Assembly (NCBI RefSeq): GCF_030070105.1
Contig: NZ_JASJOO010000003.1
Coordinates: forward strand, 853,155-917,154
Origin: Bermanella sp. WJH001
Lineage (GTDB): Bacteria > Pseudomonadota > Gammaproteobacteria > Pseudomonadales > Oceanobacteraceae
Length of the DNA stretch: 64,000 bases
Direction of reading: 5' to 3'
Made by a program: the position numbers and the translations under genes. The notes under the pieces were generated by a model. That model was given only the letters and a program-made list of their open reading frames with translations, had not been told where the DNA came from and ran no database searches. Within the stretch, counting starts at the first letter, position 1; each line of letters opens with the position of its first letter. Positions 17,565-25,087 of this stretch are shown in pieces.

Positions 17565-17780
17565 TTATCTTGAATGGCTACCATCACAAAATGGGGCTTT
17601 TTCAGTGTCTTTGCATGCACATAAAAATTTAACCTCGGTTTTTTCAGCGGTAAATTTCATTGGCTGGTAGGGTGTGCCTTTATGGCTGCCATCACAAAAC
17701 GGTTGGGTTTGACTGCGGCCACATTCACACCAAAAATACGTTTTACCGGCTTCTAGTTCGACTCTGATTGGTTGGCGCAT
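17565..17780 (-). CDS. Small tandem CDGSH iron-sulfur protein
   Basis: A 71-residue protein with two CDGSH zinc-finger-type motifs. The first is CECGRSQTQPFCDGSH and the second CACKDTEKAPFCDGSH, each giving the three Cys and one His ligands of a [2Fe-2S] cluster. Such small double-CDGSH proteins are soluble and thought to act in redox or cluster transfer; no specific partner is known. I start at ATG 17780 (MRQPIRVELEAG). The frame stays open to 17852, but the extra 24 codons come from heptad-repeat DNA. It lies between rsmE and metF, all on the minus strand, and is bracketed by repeat tracts, so it may have its own promoter or depend on read-through. Confidence 0.88.
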   Translation of the reverse strand: MRQPIRVELEAGKTYFWCECGRSQTQPFCDGSHKGTPYQPMKFTAEKTEVKFLCACKDTEKAPFCDGSHSR

Positions 17781-17790
17781 GTTTTGTCCG

Positions 17791-17880
17791 TTAGATGTGA
17801 TATGAGAGATGTAAGATGCGTGTGGCATGGAATATGAGAAAGGTAGATCCATCTCTCATCTTACATGCCACATCTTACGT
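17791..17880. repeat. Heptad tract 3, between metF and the CDGSH gene
   Basis: About twelve units of 7 nt: TTAGATG, TGATATG, AGAGATG, TAAGATG, CGTGTGG, CATGGAA on the left; CATCTCT, CATCTTA, CATGCCA, CATCTTA on the right. The arms 17811-17829 and 17864-17878 are inverse complements apart from a 4-nt bulge. It runs directly into the metF stop codon. Confidence 0.78.
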
Positions 17881-17881
17881 A

Positions 17882-18718
17882 TTACCAAAGACCTAAGTTT
17901 TTCCAAACATTCATGCATGGATCTGCTTGGTTTAACGTGTAGAAGTGCAAACCTGGTACGTCGTTTTCCACTAGGTCTTCACACATTTGTGTAATCACTT
18001 CTTCACCAAATTTGATGATGCTTTCACTGTCATCGCCATAGGCTTCTAGTTGCTTGCGAATCCAACGTGGGATTTCAGCACCACATGAGTCACTAAAACG
18101 GGCCAGCTTGGTGTAGTTAGTGATTGGCATAATGCCCGGTACGATTGGAATATCGATGCCCATGTCTTCACAACGATCTAAAAAGTAAAAGTAACTATCT
18201 ACGTTGAAGAAGTATTGAGTAATGGCGCTATCGGCACCGGCATCTACTTTACGTTTGAAGTTTAAAAGATCTTGCTCAAAGTTTTTTGCTTGTGGGTGCA
18301 TTTCTGGATAAGCCGCTACCTCTAGGTGAAAACGATCACCATGTTCGGCTTTGATTAGTTCAACTAATTCGTTGGCGTATTTTAGTTCGCCTGCACTGGC
18401 AGCCATGCCAGACGGTAAATCACCACGCAGTGCGACGATACGTTCGATATCGTTTTGTGCATAGTGAGTCAGTAAATCTTTGATGTTAGCTTTGCTTTCC
18501 CCAACACACGATAGGTGAGGCGCCGTTGAAATACCTTTGGCATTCATACCGGTGACGGTGCTAATGGTGTGGTCACGAGTAGAGCCACCGGCACCATAAG
18601 TTACCGAGAAGAAGTCTGGGTTCAGTGCCGCCAGTTTGTCGCGAGTGGCGAATAACTTGGCTGTACCTTCTTCCGTTTTAGTTGGGAAGAATTCAAAGCT
18701 TAAACGGAAATTGTCCAT
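17882..18718 (-). CDS. metF: 5,10-methylenetetrahydrofolate reductase
   Basis: A 278-residue FAD-dependent TIM-barrel enzyme that reduces methylene-THF to methyl-THF for methionine synthesis. It has the conserved opening LSFEFFPTKTEEG with the catalytic Glu, VTYGAGGSTRD, PHLSCVG, IVALRGDLP, EVAAYPEMHPQA and ITQYFFNVDSYF. The length is normal (E. coli 296). It follows ahcY on the same strand with a 135-nt gap that contains heptad tract 4, in a group with ahcY and metK that covers the methyl cycle. No SAM riboswitch or MetJ box is evident upstream. Confidence 0.96.
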   Translation of the reverse strand: MDNFRLSFEFFPTKTEEGTAKLFATRDKLAALNPDFFSVTYGAGGSTRDHTISTVTGMNAKGISTAPHLSCVGESKANIKDLLTHYAQNDIERIVALRGDLPSGMAASAGELKYANELVELIKAEHGDRFHLEVAAYPEMHPQAKNFEQDLLNFKRKVDAGADSAITQYFFNVDSYFYFLDRCEDMGIDIPIVPGIMPITNYTKLARFSDSCGAEIPRWIRKQLEAYGDDSESIIKFGEEVITQMCEDLVENDVPGLHFYTLNQADPCMNVWKNLGLW

Positions 18719-18789
18719 GATGATCTCGGCATTGGGTTTTAATTAACAGCATTTTAACTGTGTTAATTTTACATTCTACTATTAATTTC

Positions 18790-18853
18790 GTCAGAAGTCG
18801 GATGTCGGACGTCAGCAGCAAACGCGTCTGACGTCCAACCTCAGGCGGCCGAC
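18790..18853. repeat. Heptad tract 4, abutting the ahcY stop codon
   Basis: Nine 7-nt units in register: GTCAGAA, GTCGGAT, GTCGGAC, GTCAGCA, GCAAACG, CGTCTGA, CGTCCAA, CCTCAGG, CGGCCGA. It holds a perfect 9-bp inverted repeat (GGACGTCAG at 18807-18815 with CTGACGTCC at 18828-18836). It ends one base before the ahcY stop. Confidence 0.8.
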
Positions 18854-20251
18854 TTAGTACTTGTAGCTTTCAGGCTTGTATGGGCCGTCTACTGGCACGC
18901 TGATGTAATCCGCTTGCGCTTGAGTCAGCTTGGTTAACACGCCACCAAAACCTTCAACCATGTCTTTTGCGACTTCTTCGTCTAATTTCTTAGGTAAGAT
19001 TTTCACATACACATTTTGAGCTTTTTCTGCTTCTGGTAAGTCAGCGAATTTTTTCTCATACAAATACATTTGCGCCAGTACTTGGTTAGCAAACGAGCCA
19101 TCCATGATACGGCTTGGGTGACCGGTTGCGTTACCTAGGTTCACTAGACGACCTTCAGAAAGCAGGATCAAGTGATCATCGCTTGCTTTGTCGCGGTATA
19201 CTTTGTGAACTTGTGGTTTAATCTCGTCCCACTCCCAATTTTCACGCATGAACGCAGTATCGATTTCGTTATCGAAGTGACCAATGTTACAAACGACCGC
19301 GCGGTTTTTAAGGGCTTGCAGCATGTTTTTGTCACACACGTTTACGTTACCCGTCGTGGTTACGATTAGGTCAGTGGTGCCGAGCAATTCTTTGTTGATG
19401 CCTTCAAGGGTGCCAGTGTTAACACCGTTAATGAAAGGCGAAACCACTTCAAAACCGTCCATGCAGGCTTGCATGGCACAGATTGGATCCACTTCGGTTA
19501 CTTTTACGATCATGCCTTCTTGACGTAAAGAAGCCGCCGAACCTTTACCTACGTCACCGTAACCCACCACTAGGGCTTTTTTACCTGAAAGCAGGTGATC
19601 TGTACCACGCTTGATGGCATCGTTTAAAGAATGACGACAGCCGTACTTGTTATCGTTTTTCGATTTTGTTACCGCATCGTTTACGTTGATGGCAGGCACT
19701 TTTAGTTCGCCTTTTTCCATCATTTCTAATAGACGGTGAACACCGGTAGTCGTCTCTTCAGAGATACCATGGATGTCTTTTAGAAGTTGTGGGTATTTGT
19801 TGTGTACCATTTCAGTTAGGTCGCCACCGTCATCCAGAATGATGTTGGCATCCCACACTTTATCGCTACCCATTTCAGCTAAAATGGTTTGCTCGATACA
19901 CCATAGGAATTCTTCTTCAGTTTCGCCTTTCCAAGCGAACACAGGAATACCCGCAGCAGCAATGGCAGCAGCAGCGTGGTCTTGTGTTGAGAAAATGTTA
20001 CAAGAAGACCAGCGAACATCAGCACCCAAATCCACTAGGGTTTCGATTAAAACCGCAGTTTGAATGGTCATGTGAATACAGCCCATGATTTTCGCGCCGG
20101 CTAAAGGCTGTTCGTCTTTATATTTACGACGAAGGGCCATTAGTGCTGGCATTTCACCTTCGGCGATTTGAATTTCTTTACGGCCCCAAACGGCATCGCG
20201 TTCGAATTGTTCTGGGGTTTTGGCTGCAACTTTATAGTCTGTGAAACTCAT
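18854..20251 (-). CDS. ahcY: S-adenosylhomocysteinase
   Basis: A 465-residue NAD-dependent enzyme that splits S-adenosylhomocysteine to adenosine and homocysteine. The Rossmann site [12 protein letters not shown], the substrate segment [35 protein letters not shown] with the cofactor-binding Lys, and the C-terminal KPESYKY (NAD contact) are all present. It is of the long bacterial type carrying an insertion near residues 150-190. The SD AGGA is at 20259-20262 just before the ATG at 20251, and heptad tract 5 begins 3 nt beyond it. Together with metK and metF it makes the SAM recycling group. Confidence 0.97.
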   Translation of the reverse strand: MSFTDYKVAAKTPEQFERDAVWGRKEIQIAEGEMPALMALRRKYKDEQPLAGAKIMGCIHMTIQTAVLIETLVDLGADVRWSSCNIFSTQDHAAAAIAAAGIPVFAWKGETEEEFLWCIEQTILAEMGSDKVWDANIILDDGGDLTEMVHNKYPQLLKDIHGISEETTTGVHRLLEMMEKGELKVPAINVNDAVTKSKNDNKYGCRHSLNDAIKRGTDHLLSGKKALVVGYGDVGKGSAASLRQEGMIVKVTEVDPICAMQACMDGFEVVSPFINGVNTGTLEGINKELLGTTDLIVTTTGNVNVCDKNMLQALKNRAVVCNIGHFDNEIDTAFMRENWEWDEIKPQVHKVYRDKASDDHLILLSEGRLVNLGNATGHPSRIMDGSFANQVLAQMYLYEKKFADLPEAEKAQNVYVKILPKKLDEEVAKDMVEGFGGVLTKLTQAQADYISVPVDGPYKPESYKY

Positions 20252-20264
20252 TTTTTAGTCCTAT

Positions 20265-20292
20265 GTCGGACGCCGGACGTCGGATGTCAGAC
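20265..20292. repeat. Heptad tract 5, upstream of ahcY
   Basis: Four perfect-register 7-nt units: GTCGGAC, GCCGGAC, GTCGGAT, GTCAGAC. It starts three bases beyond the ahcY ribosome-binding site and faces the end of the four-helix-bundle gene. This is the clearest tandem example of the GTCNGAC unit. Confidence 0.82.
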
Positions 20293-20328
20293 GCTTAGGG
20301 ATTAAGCGCATTAATGCCATGTACAGCG

Positions 20329-20679
20329 TTATTTACTTAAGCTTTGTATTAATTTATTCAGCATGGCAAACACCTGCTGGGTTAAGTCATCTAAGTCTTG
20401 ATCGATTTTATAAAACCCTAATTGCTGAGCAATTAATAATTGGGTTTCAATTTCAGTTAGAGAGCCTCTGGCTAGATATAAAAATCGACAAAAATCTTTA
20501 TCGCTACCTCGACCACTCCCCTCAGCAATATTTGACGGTACACTGACAGCGGCACGTCTTAATTGACTGGTTAAACCAAATTTTTCATTGTCGGGAAAGT
20601 GTTGCGTGCATTGGTAAATATGGTTTACCAGTAGCATAGCTTTTTGCCAAACAATGAGCTGTTGATATTTTCTTTTCAT
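20329..20679 (-). CDS. Stand-alone four-helix-bundle protein (S23/IVP family)
   Basis: A 116-residue protein of the TIGR02436 four-helix-bundle family, related to proteins encoded in 23S rRNA intervening sequences and to the Avd accessory protein of diversity-generating retroelements. Hallmarks are the start LIVWQKAMLLVNHIY, LTSQLRRAAVSVPSNIAEG, FCRFLYLARGSLTEIETQL and a final helix. The start at 20679 is chosen because an AAGGA ribosome site lies 5 nt upstream (20685-20689); the frame stays open 5 codons further. Family proteins are small, basic and probably bind nucleic acid; no function is proven. There is no rRNA gene or reverse transcriptase in the window. It sits between ahcY and metK, on the same strand, flanked on both sides by GTCNGAC heptad tracts. 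Confidence 0.9.
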   Translation of the reverse strand: MKRKYQQLIVWQKAMLLVNHIYQCTQHFPDNEKFGLTSQLRRAAVSVPSNIAEGSGRGSDKDFCRFLYLARGSLTEIETQLLIAQQLGFYKIDQDLDDLTQQVFAMLNKLIQSLSK

Positions 20680-20735
20680 GGGCATCCTTGCCACATATTT
20701 AATCGTATTTTGTGCTTACAGCATTAGCGCAAGGC

Positions 20736-20763
20736 CTCGGACGTCTGGCTCCAGACATCCGAC
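20736..20763. repeat. Heptad tract 6, between metK and the four-helix-bundle gene
   Basis: Four 7-nt units: CTCGGAC, GTCTGGC, TCCAGAC, ATCCGAC. The two halves form a 12-bp inverted repeat (20737-20748 with 20751-20762) with one mismatch. It lies 3 nt beyond the metK stop. Confidence 0.8.
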
Positions 20764-20766
20764 CAA

Positions 20767-21978
20767 TTAAATGCCCGCTGCTTTTTTAAGCTCTTCAACT
20801 TTATCGGTACGTTCCCAAGTGAACGCAGTGAAGGTTTTGGTTTTTTCTTCGCCACGGTCAACATAGGTGTAAGACGTTTCAAATGGCTCACGACCAAAGT
20901 GTCCGTATGCCGCTGTGATTTGATACATCGGGTTTAATAACTCTAGCTGGTTTTGAATGGCGTATGGGCGCAAATCAAATACCGCACGAATCACTTTAGC
21001 CAGTTCGATATCAGTAAGTTTGCCCGTACCAAAGGTATTAACAGAAATAGATGTTGGTTGTGCGACACCAATGGCGTAAGACACTTGGATTTCACAACGA
21101 TCAGCAAGTCCAGCCGCTACGATGTTTTTAGCCACATAACGCCCCATGTACGCAGCAGAGCGGTCAACTTTTGAAGGGTCTTTACCAGAGAATGCACCAC
21201 CACCATGACGAGCCATGCCGCCGTAGGTATCAACGATGATTTTACGGCCAGTTAAACCCGCGTCGCCCACAGGGCCGCCGATTACAAAGTTACCGGTTGG
21301 GTTGATGTGGAATAACGTATCAGACGTTAACCAGCCATCAGGGAATACCGGTTTAATGATGTGCTCAAGCACTTCAGCGCGCAGCTCTTCTAATGAAATA
21401 GACGGGTCGTGCTGAGTGGATAATACAACGGCGTCTACTTTTGGTGAGTCGCCTTCATAGTTAATGGTCACCTGAGATTTTGCATCAGGGCGTAACCAAG
21501 GCAAGGTGCCGTTACGACGCAGTTCAGACTGACGCTGTACTAATAAATGCGCATAGTAAACCGGAGCCGGCATTAGGTTAGGGGTTTCGTTGGTGGCATA
21601 ACCAAACATTAAACCTTGGTCGCCAGCACCTTGGTCTTCTGGCTTAGCGCGGTCAACACCTTGGTTAATGTCGACAGATTGCTTGCCAATACCGTTAAGT
21701 ACGGCACAAGTGGCGCCGTCAAAACCCACGTCTGAGCTGTTGTAGCCAATGCCTGTGATGACGTCACGCACGATGTCTTCAAGATCCACATAACAAGAGG
21801 TTGTCACTTCGCCCGCCACAACCGCCATACCGGTTTTTACGAGAGTTTCAACCGCTACACGGGCGTATGGATCGCGAGCGATGATGGCATCTAATACGGC
21901 ATCACTGATTTGGTCGGCTACTTTATCTGGGTGGCCTTCGGATACGGATTCCGATGTAAAAATAGAATATTCGCTCAT
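20767..21978 (-). CDS. metK: S-adenosylmethionine synthetase
   Basis: A 403-residue enzyme that makes SAM from methionine and ATP. Signature motifs are [19 protein letters not shown] near the start, [16 protein letters not shown] (the family hexapeptide region), and [19 protein letters not shown] (P-loop-like motif). The length is within the normal range. It starts 28 nt after the ArsR-methyltransferase regulator gene on the same strand, so the two are very likely cotranscribed, as the same pair is adjacent in Pseudomonas. Confidence 0.97.
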   Translation of the reverse strand: MSEYSIFTSESVSEGHPDKVADQISDAVLDAIIARDPYARVAVETLVKTGMAVVAGEVTTSCYVDLEDIVRDVITGIGYNSSDVGFDGATCAVLNGIGKQSVDINQGVDRAKPEDQGAGDQGLMFGYATNETPNLMPAPVYYAHLLVQRQSELRRNGTLPWLRPDAKSQVTINYEGDSPKVDAVVLSTQHDPSISLEELRAEVLEHIIKPVFPDGWLTSDTLFHINPTGNFVIGGPVGDAGLTGRKIIVDTYGGMARHGGGAFSGKDPSKVDRSAAYMGRYVAKNIVAAGLADRCEIQVSYAIGVAQPTSISVNTFGTGKLTDIELAKVIRAVFDLRPYAIQNQLELLNPMYQITAAYGHFGREPFETSYTYVDRGEEKTKTFTAFTWERTDKVEELKKAAGI

Positions 21979-22006
21979 GACATTCTCCTAAATGATTGTT
22001 CTTGTT

Positions 22007-22975
22007 CTAACGTTTTTTAAATAATTGAATTTGGATTTGAAATCCGTTGCGTAAACCAACAAATACCTGATGTTGGTGAGTCAATCCTGCTTCGCGGGCC
22101 CAGTGTTTGATCTCTTCTGGGTCGAGCCCTAACCACACATCGCCACAACTTTCTTTTACCCAGCTTTGGTCGTGTGGACATAAATCGGTAATCAATAGAT
22201 AACCATTTTGATTTAATAACGTTGCACAGGTGGTTAACACCTCTGCTGGCGCTGGTATATGGTGCAGCACCATATTAAATGCCAATAAATCCACAGTGAT
22301 ACTACGGCTCAGAGCATCAAGTGGTTCGCCCAATACGAACTCTATGTTGGTTAAAGGGCAATGCTGTTTTGCTAATTCCAACATGGCTGGCGAATTATCT
22401 AAGGCATATACCTTGGTAAAACGCTCACTTAATGGTTTTAAAAAGCCACCTTTGCCTGGGCCCACTTCCATGGCTTGAGCCGTGTTGGCAAGCTCTATGG
22501 TTTTTAAGACTTCTTCAAGGCTTTCAGCGTAATGCTCGTATCCGGCAATTAAGTCCGTGACCTCGGTAAACTTACCGGCGTGTTTTTCAAAAAATAGTTG
22601 GCTTTGCTGTGCGCGCTCTGCGTAGATATTGGCTAAGCCTTGTTCTAAGTCTGCATGCCAGGTCATTGCGTCAATGGCGTTAAAAATACTGCTTCTGACC
22701 GCATCAAGGGTGGCACCATTTAATAATGTGCGACGGTAAAAAATCGAATTCCCCTCGCGGCGCGTGGTGACTAATTGCGCGCTGGCTAAAATCTTAAGGT
22801 GATGGCTCATGCGCGACTGGCTCACATTAAAAATATCGGCCAGCTCTAATACACCAAATGAGTCTTGCTCTAATAATTGCAGAATCTGTAAGCGCAGGCT
22901 GTCACCTGTGGCTTTGTTCAGCAGGGCAAGGTTATCGATGTTTGTGCTTGGGTCAGTAACAGGCACGCAGCACAC
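22007..22975 (-). CDS. ArsR-family regulator fused to a SAM-dependent methyltransferase domain
   Basis: A 322-residue two-domain protein. The N-terminal ~100 residues are an ArsR winged helix (GVLELADIFNVSQSRMSHHL, then a wing at TTRREGNSIFYRR). The C-terminal ~190 residues are a class I methyltransferase (AMEVGPGKGGFLKPL, YALDNSPAMLELA, LLAFNMVLHHI). Its place directly upstream of metK and near ahcY and metF fits the SahR group, regulators of methionine and SAH metabolism; that assignment is inference from context and architecture. The start is a GTG at 22975; a second GTG at 22966 has a better distance from the AGG upstream. A near-perfect 22-bp palindrome at 23030-23051 is a candidate operator, suggesting autoregulation of the regulator-metK unit. 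Confidence 0.85.
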   Translation of the reverse strand: MCCVPVTDPSTNIDNLALLNKATGDSLRLQILQLLEQDSFGVLELADIFNVSQSRMSHHLKILASAQLVTTRREGNSIFYRRTLLNGATLDAVRSSIFNAIDAMTWHADLEQGLANIYAERAQQSQLFFEKHAGKFTEVTDLIAGYEHYAESLEEVLKTIELANTAQAMEVGPGKGGFLKPLSERFTKVYALDNSPAMLELAKQHCPLTNIEFVLGEPLDALSRSITVDLLAFNMVLHHIPAPAEVLTTCATLLNQNGYLLITDLCPHDQSWVKESCGDVWLGLDPEEIKHWAREAGLTHQHQVFVGLRNGFQIQIQLFKKR

Positions 22976-23029
22976 CTAATGATTAACAGGTTGGCTAAGG
23001 TATCACTCTGGGTTGGATATGCCAATATC

Positions 23030-23051
23030 TATATTAAAATATTTTGATATA
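23030..23051. promoter_or_regulatory. Candidate ArsR/SahR-type operator
   Basis: The half-sites TATATTAAAAT (23030-23040) and ATTTTGATATA (23041-23051) are inverse complements with a single mismatched pair. The palindrome is 55-76 nt upstream of the regulator start, where it would overlap the promoter. AT-rich palindromes of this kind suit ArsR-family winged helices. Confidence 0.55.
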
Positions 23052-23156
23052 GGTTTTGGCGGCTTAATAGCCCACTGGAATGGCTGTGGGGAAGGGTAGC
23101 AGCTGGCTTATGCGTTATGGGTATAACTAAATGTCATTATCTTGGGTGTTAAGTGT

Positions 23157-23170
23157 GTGATATACATCAA
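23157..23170 (+). promoter_or_regulatory. FNR/ANR-like box with -10 element
   Basis: GTGATATACATCAA differs from the FNR consensus (TTGAT-N4-ATCAA) at one base. A GATAAT -10-like hexamer follows at 23189-23194, so the box centre would lie about 38-42 nt before a start near 23201-23205, the class II activator position. It serves the small gene at 23219. Confidence 0.5.
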
Positions 23171-23218
23171 GTTATGCCGGTAAAGGCCGATAATAAAAAT
23201 AACAACAGAGGGATCGCC

Positions 23219-23374
23219 ATGAACAAGAAAAACGCAATGAGCATTTTATTTTTCGCCAGCTTTTTAGCCATGGTTTTAGTGGGAATGGTGTATTTACAGC
23301 CCGAGAAACCACAACCGCAAACCGCTGAATATGACCTGCGTGGTTTCCCTGCGTTACCCAGTGAGCGTCAGTAA
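23219..23374 (+). CDS. Small single-span membrane protein, unknown function
   Basis: A 51-residue product, not recognised. A basic start (MNKKNAMS) leads into one hydrophobic segment of about 19 residues (ILFFASFLAMVLVGMVYL) and a polar proline-rich tail ending FPALPSERQ, probably on the periplasmic side. The start at 23219 is fixed by the AGAGGGA ribosome site at 23207-23213, 5 nt away; the frame is open further upstream but that part contains the FNR-like box. An intrinsic terminator follows at 23407-23434. A promoter, SD, stop and terminator in order make it a convincing single-gene unit. The FNR/ANR-like box suggests oxygen-responsive expression, which is inference. Confidence 0.75.
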   Translation: MNKKNAMSILFFASFLAMVLVGMVYLQPEKPQPQTAEYDLRGFPALPSERQ

Positions 23375-23406
23375 CACCGCGCCCAGATGATGGACCGTAA
23401 GGACAT

Positions 23407-23434
23407 AAAAAACGCCTCTGTTGAGGCGTTTTTT
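23407..23434. terminator. Bidirectional intrinsic terminator
   Basis: A perfect 12-bp stem (AAAAAACGCCTC, 23407-23418, with its complement at 23423-23434) closes a TGTT loop. A and T runs on both sides let it serve the small gene on the plus strand and the transglutaminase-like gene on the minus strand. Confidence 0.93.
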
Positions 23435-23448
23435 ATGTGTGATGCAAA

Positions 23449-24900
23449 TTAAAAGGTCAGCAGTTTGGGTTTGTACATTCTAAGGTTTGGCATGGTCATG
23501 CCAATGCTTGCGTTGATGTAGGTTGGGTCTGTCACGGTGTAACGACGCCCGTTTAGCTCCCAGCTGTCACCCGCGGTTTTGCCGTTTAAGGCAACCGCCG
23601 CCGCTATGTGCCCAGGGTAATCTAATAAAACCACTTCCAGTTTAAGTAATCGTTTTACCAGCCATGCAAATAACGCGGCGCGATCTTCACAATCGCTATA
23701 TGGGTAATGCAGAGTTTCTACTGGGTATAAGTAGTTTTCTTCGCGGAACTGTTGCTCATCGGTTTTGTATTCAAATGCAGTTTGCACAAAGCGTAATAAT
23801 AAATTCACAGCGTCTTGCTCGCTTTTACCCGTTACCAGCGGCGTAAGTTGCAGAAGTAATTCGTCAGCCGTGCTTTGTGGTAAACCTTCGTGGGCATATT
23901 GGCTAATGGCCAATTGTGGGGTGGTTTTTGCCAGCTCTATTTGGCCAAGGTCGTAATGCAATTTGATGTTGTGGGTTTGCCCTTGGTATTGAAAGCTCAA
24001 GTCTTTTTGCTGGATGTTATCCGATGCTAATAACTGCTGGTTATGATCAAAATCCAGAATTGTGCTGGCTCCTGAGTGTTTGCCATCATAGGTATAAGCA
24101 CGACCTGTACTGAGTTTTTCACCATCAAGGCTGACTGCATAAAAGCGGGTGCCACTAAAAGTAAAGTAAGTGACACCAAATAAAGCTTGCTTGGATGGCA
24201 TCAGCAAAAATGCGTTTTGGTTAAACGCCACACGAGCATTAAAGCCTGCTTTGACTAATAAATACCAAGTGGTCAGTTGTTGAGCGTTACGCCCAGACAC
24301 GCCCAGGGCTTGCACGTAATGATGAAATAAAACTGCCGTGCCCCAAGGGTTGAGGTTGAGGTGTTTAGCGCTGGTGGTTAAATCATTAACGATTTTATCG
24401 TGGGGATGGCTGGCCAGTGCAGCGTAAAAATCAGCAATGTTGTCGCTGCTCATTTTACCGCTCAAGTTTTGTTTGAGCTGATTGTCTTCCGCTAAATTTA
24501 GGGTGTGGCCAAATAAGTTGACCTCAACAGTATTGCTAACAGGCTTAGGTTTAACAGGAGCTGGCTTTGGCGCTGGCTTGGGTTTAACGACGACAATAGG
24601 CTCAATTACTGGGGTGCGATCGGCAACAGGTTTGTCATCTTGTGGTTTTGGCGCTTTTGGTAGTAATGTCGGCTTGGGTTTTGTATCTAATACAACCGGT
24701 TTTTTGACCTCAACCGCTTTCCATTGTTGTTTTAAAAAGCCTAAAAAGGCTTTGTCTTCAGCGTCCATGTAATCTTGAAACGCTTGTTTGGCGTCACTCA
24801 TATCCATGGCGTTTTGTTTGAGCCATTCATCGTATTCACTATCGGCAAATGTCATGGTGCTGATAATACTGAGTAGGCCGAGTACTGCTGGGTATTTCAT
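23449..24900 (-). CDS. Exported transglutaminase-like protein
   Basis: A 483-residue protein with a signal peptide (MKYPAVLGLLSIISTMTFA, probable cleavage after TFA). Residues about 70-115 are a Pro/Lys-rich linker (repeated KPKP and KPAP), suited to crossing the periplasm or binding peptidoglycan. The C-terminal half holds a transglutaminase-like cysteine-protease fold with SDCEDRAAL (Cys about residue 402) and PGHIAAAV (His about 430), then a probable Asp in VTDPTYI. Family members can be proteases or amidases; the substrate is not known. The start at 24900 is chosen from the AAGGA site at 24907-24911; a Met two codons upstream has worse spacing. The gene stands alone, convergent with the small membrane gene and divergent from tktA. 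I do not recognise a named homologue. Confidence 0.8.
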   Translation of the reverse strand: MKYPAVLGLLSIISTMTFADSEYDEWLKQNAMDMSDAKQAFQDYMDAEDKAFLGFLKQQWKAVEVKKPVVLDTKPKPTLLPKAPKPQDDKPVADRTPVIEPIVVVKPKPAPKPAPVKPKPVSNTVEVNLFGHTLNLAEDNQLKQNLSGKMSSDNIADFYAALASHPHDKIVNDLTTSAKHLNLNPWGTAVLFHHYVQALGVSGRNAQQLTTWYLLVKAGFNARVAFNQNAFLLMPSKQALFGVTYFTFSGTRFYAVSLDGEKLSTGRAYTYDGKHSGASTILDFDHNQQLLASDNIQQKDLSFQYQGQTHNIKLHYDLGQIELAKTTPQLAISQYAHEGLPQSTADELLLQLTPLVTGKSEQDAVNLLLRFVQTAFEYKTDEQQFREENYLYPVETLHYPYSDCEDRAALFAWLVKRLLKLEVVLLDYPGHIAAAVALNGKTAGDSWELNGRRYTVTDPTYINASIGMTMPNLRMYKPKLLTF

Positions 24901-24981
24901 GTGCATTCCTTCGTTATTTTTATTCCTGTGCTAACACTGACTGATTCTAAGATGAAAAGCCAGATATGATCCCATCCTTCA

Positions 24982-25010
24982 TTGATGAATGGGCTATTCT
25001 CAGGGATAAT
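24982..25010 (+). promoter_or_regulatory. Sigma-70 promoter of tktA
   Basis: TTGATG (-35, 24982-24987) and GATAAT (-10, 25005-25010) are separated by 17 nt. Transcription would start near 25017, giving a leader of about 70 nt before the tktA ATG. Confidence 0.6.
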
Positions 25011-25087
25011 ACGCCCCCTTAATTATTGTGCCTAGCAGTGAGCCTTTGCTTACTGCCTTAAAAAGATCAAATAGATCAGGAGTCTCC

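Noticed and set aside
20252-20328. SAH or SAM riboswitch ahead of ahcY or metK
   Set aside because: The ahcY leader is short and occupied by heptad tract 5, and metK lies 28 nt behind the regulator gene. I see no riboswitch-like fold.
20329-20679. Four-helix-bundle gene as part of an rRNA intervening sequence or diversity-generating retroelement
   Set aside because: There is no 23S rRNA, reverse transcriptase, template repeat or variable repeat in the window. Only the protein family is shared.
25028-25087. Twenty-codon extension at the N-terminus of tktA
   Set aside because: A clear AGGAG site precedes the ATG at 25088, and the resulting length equals known transketolases.
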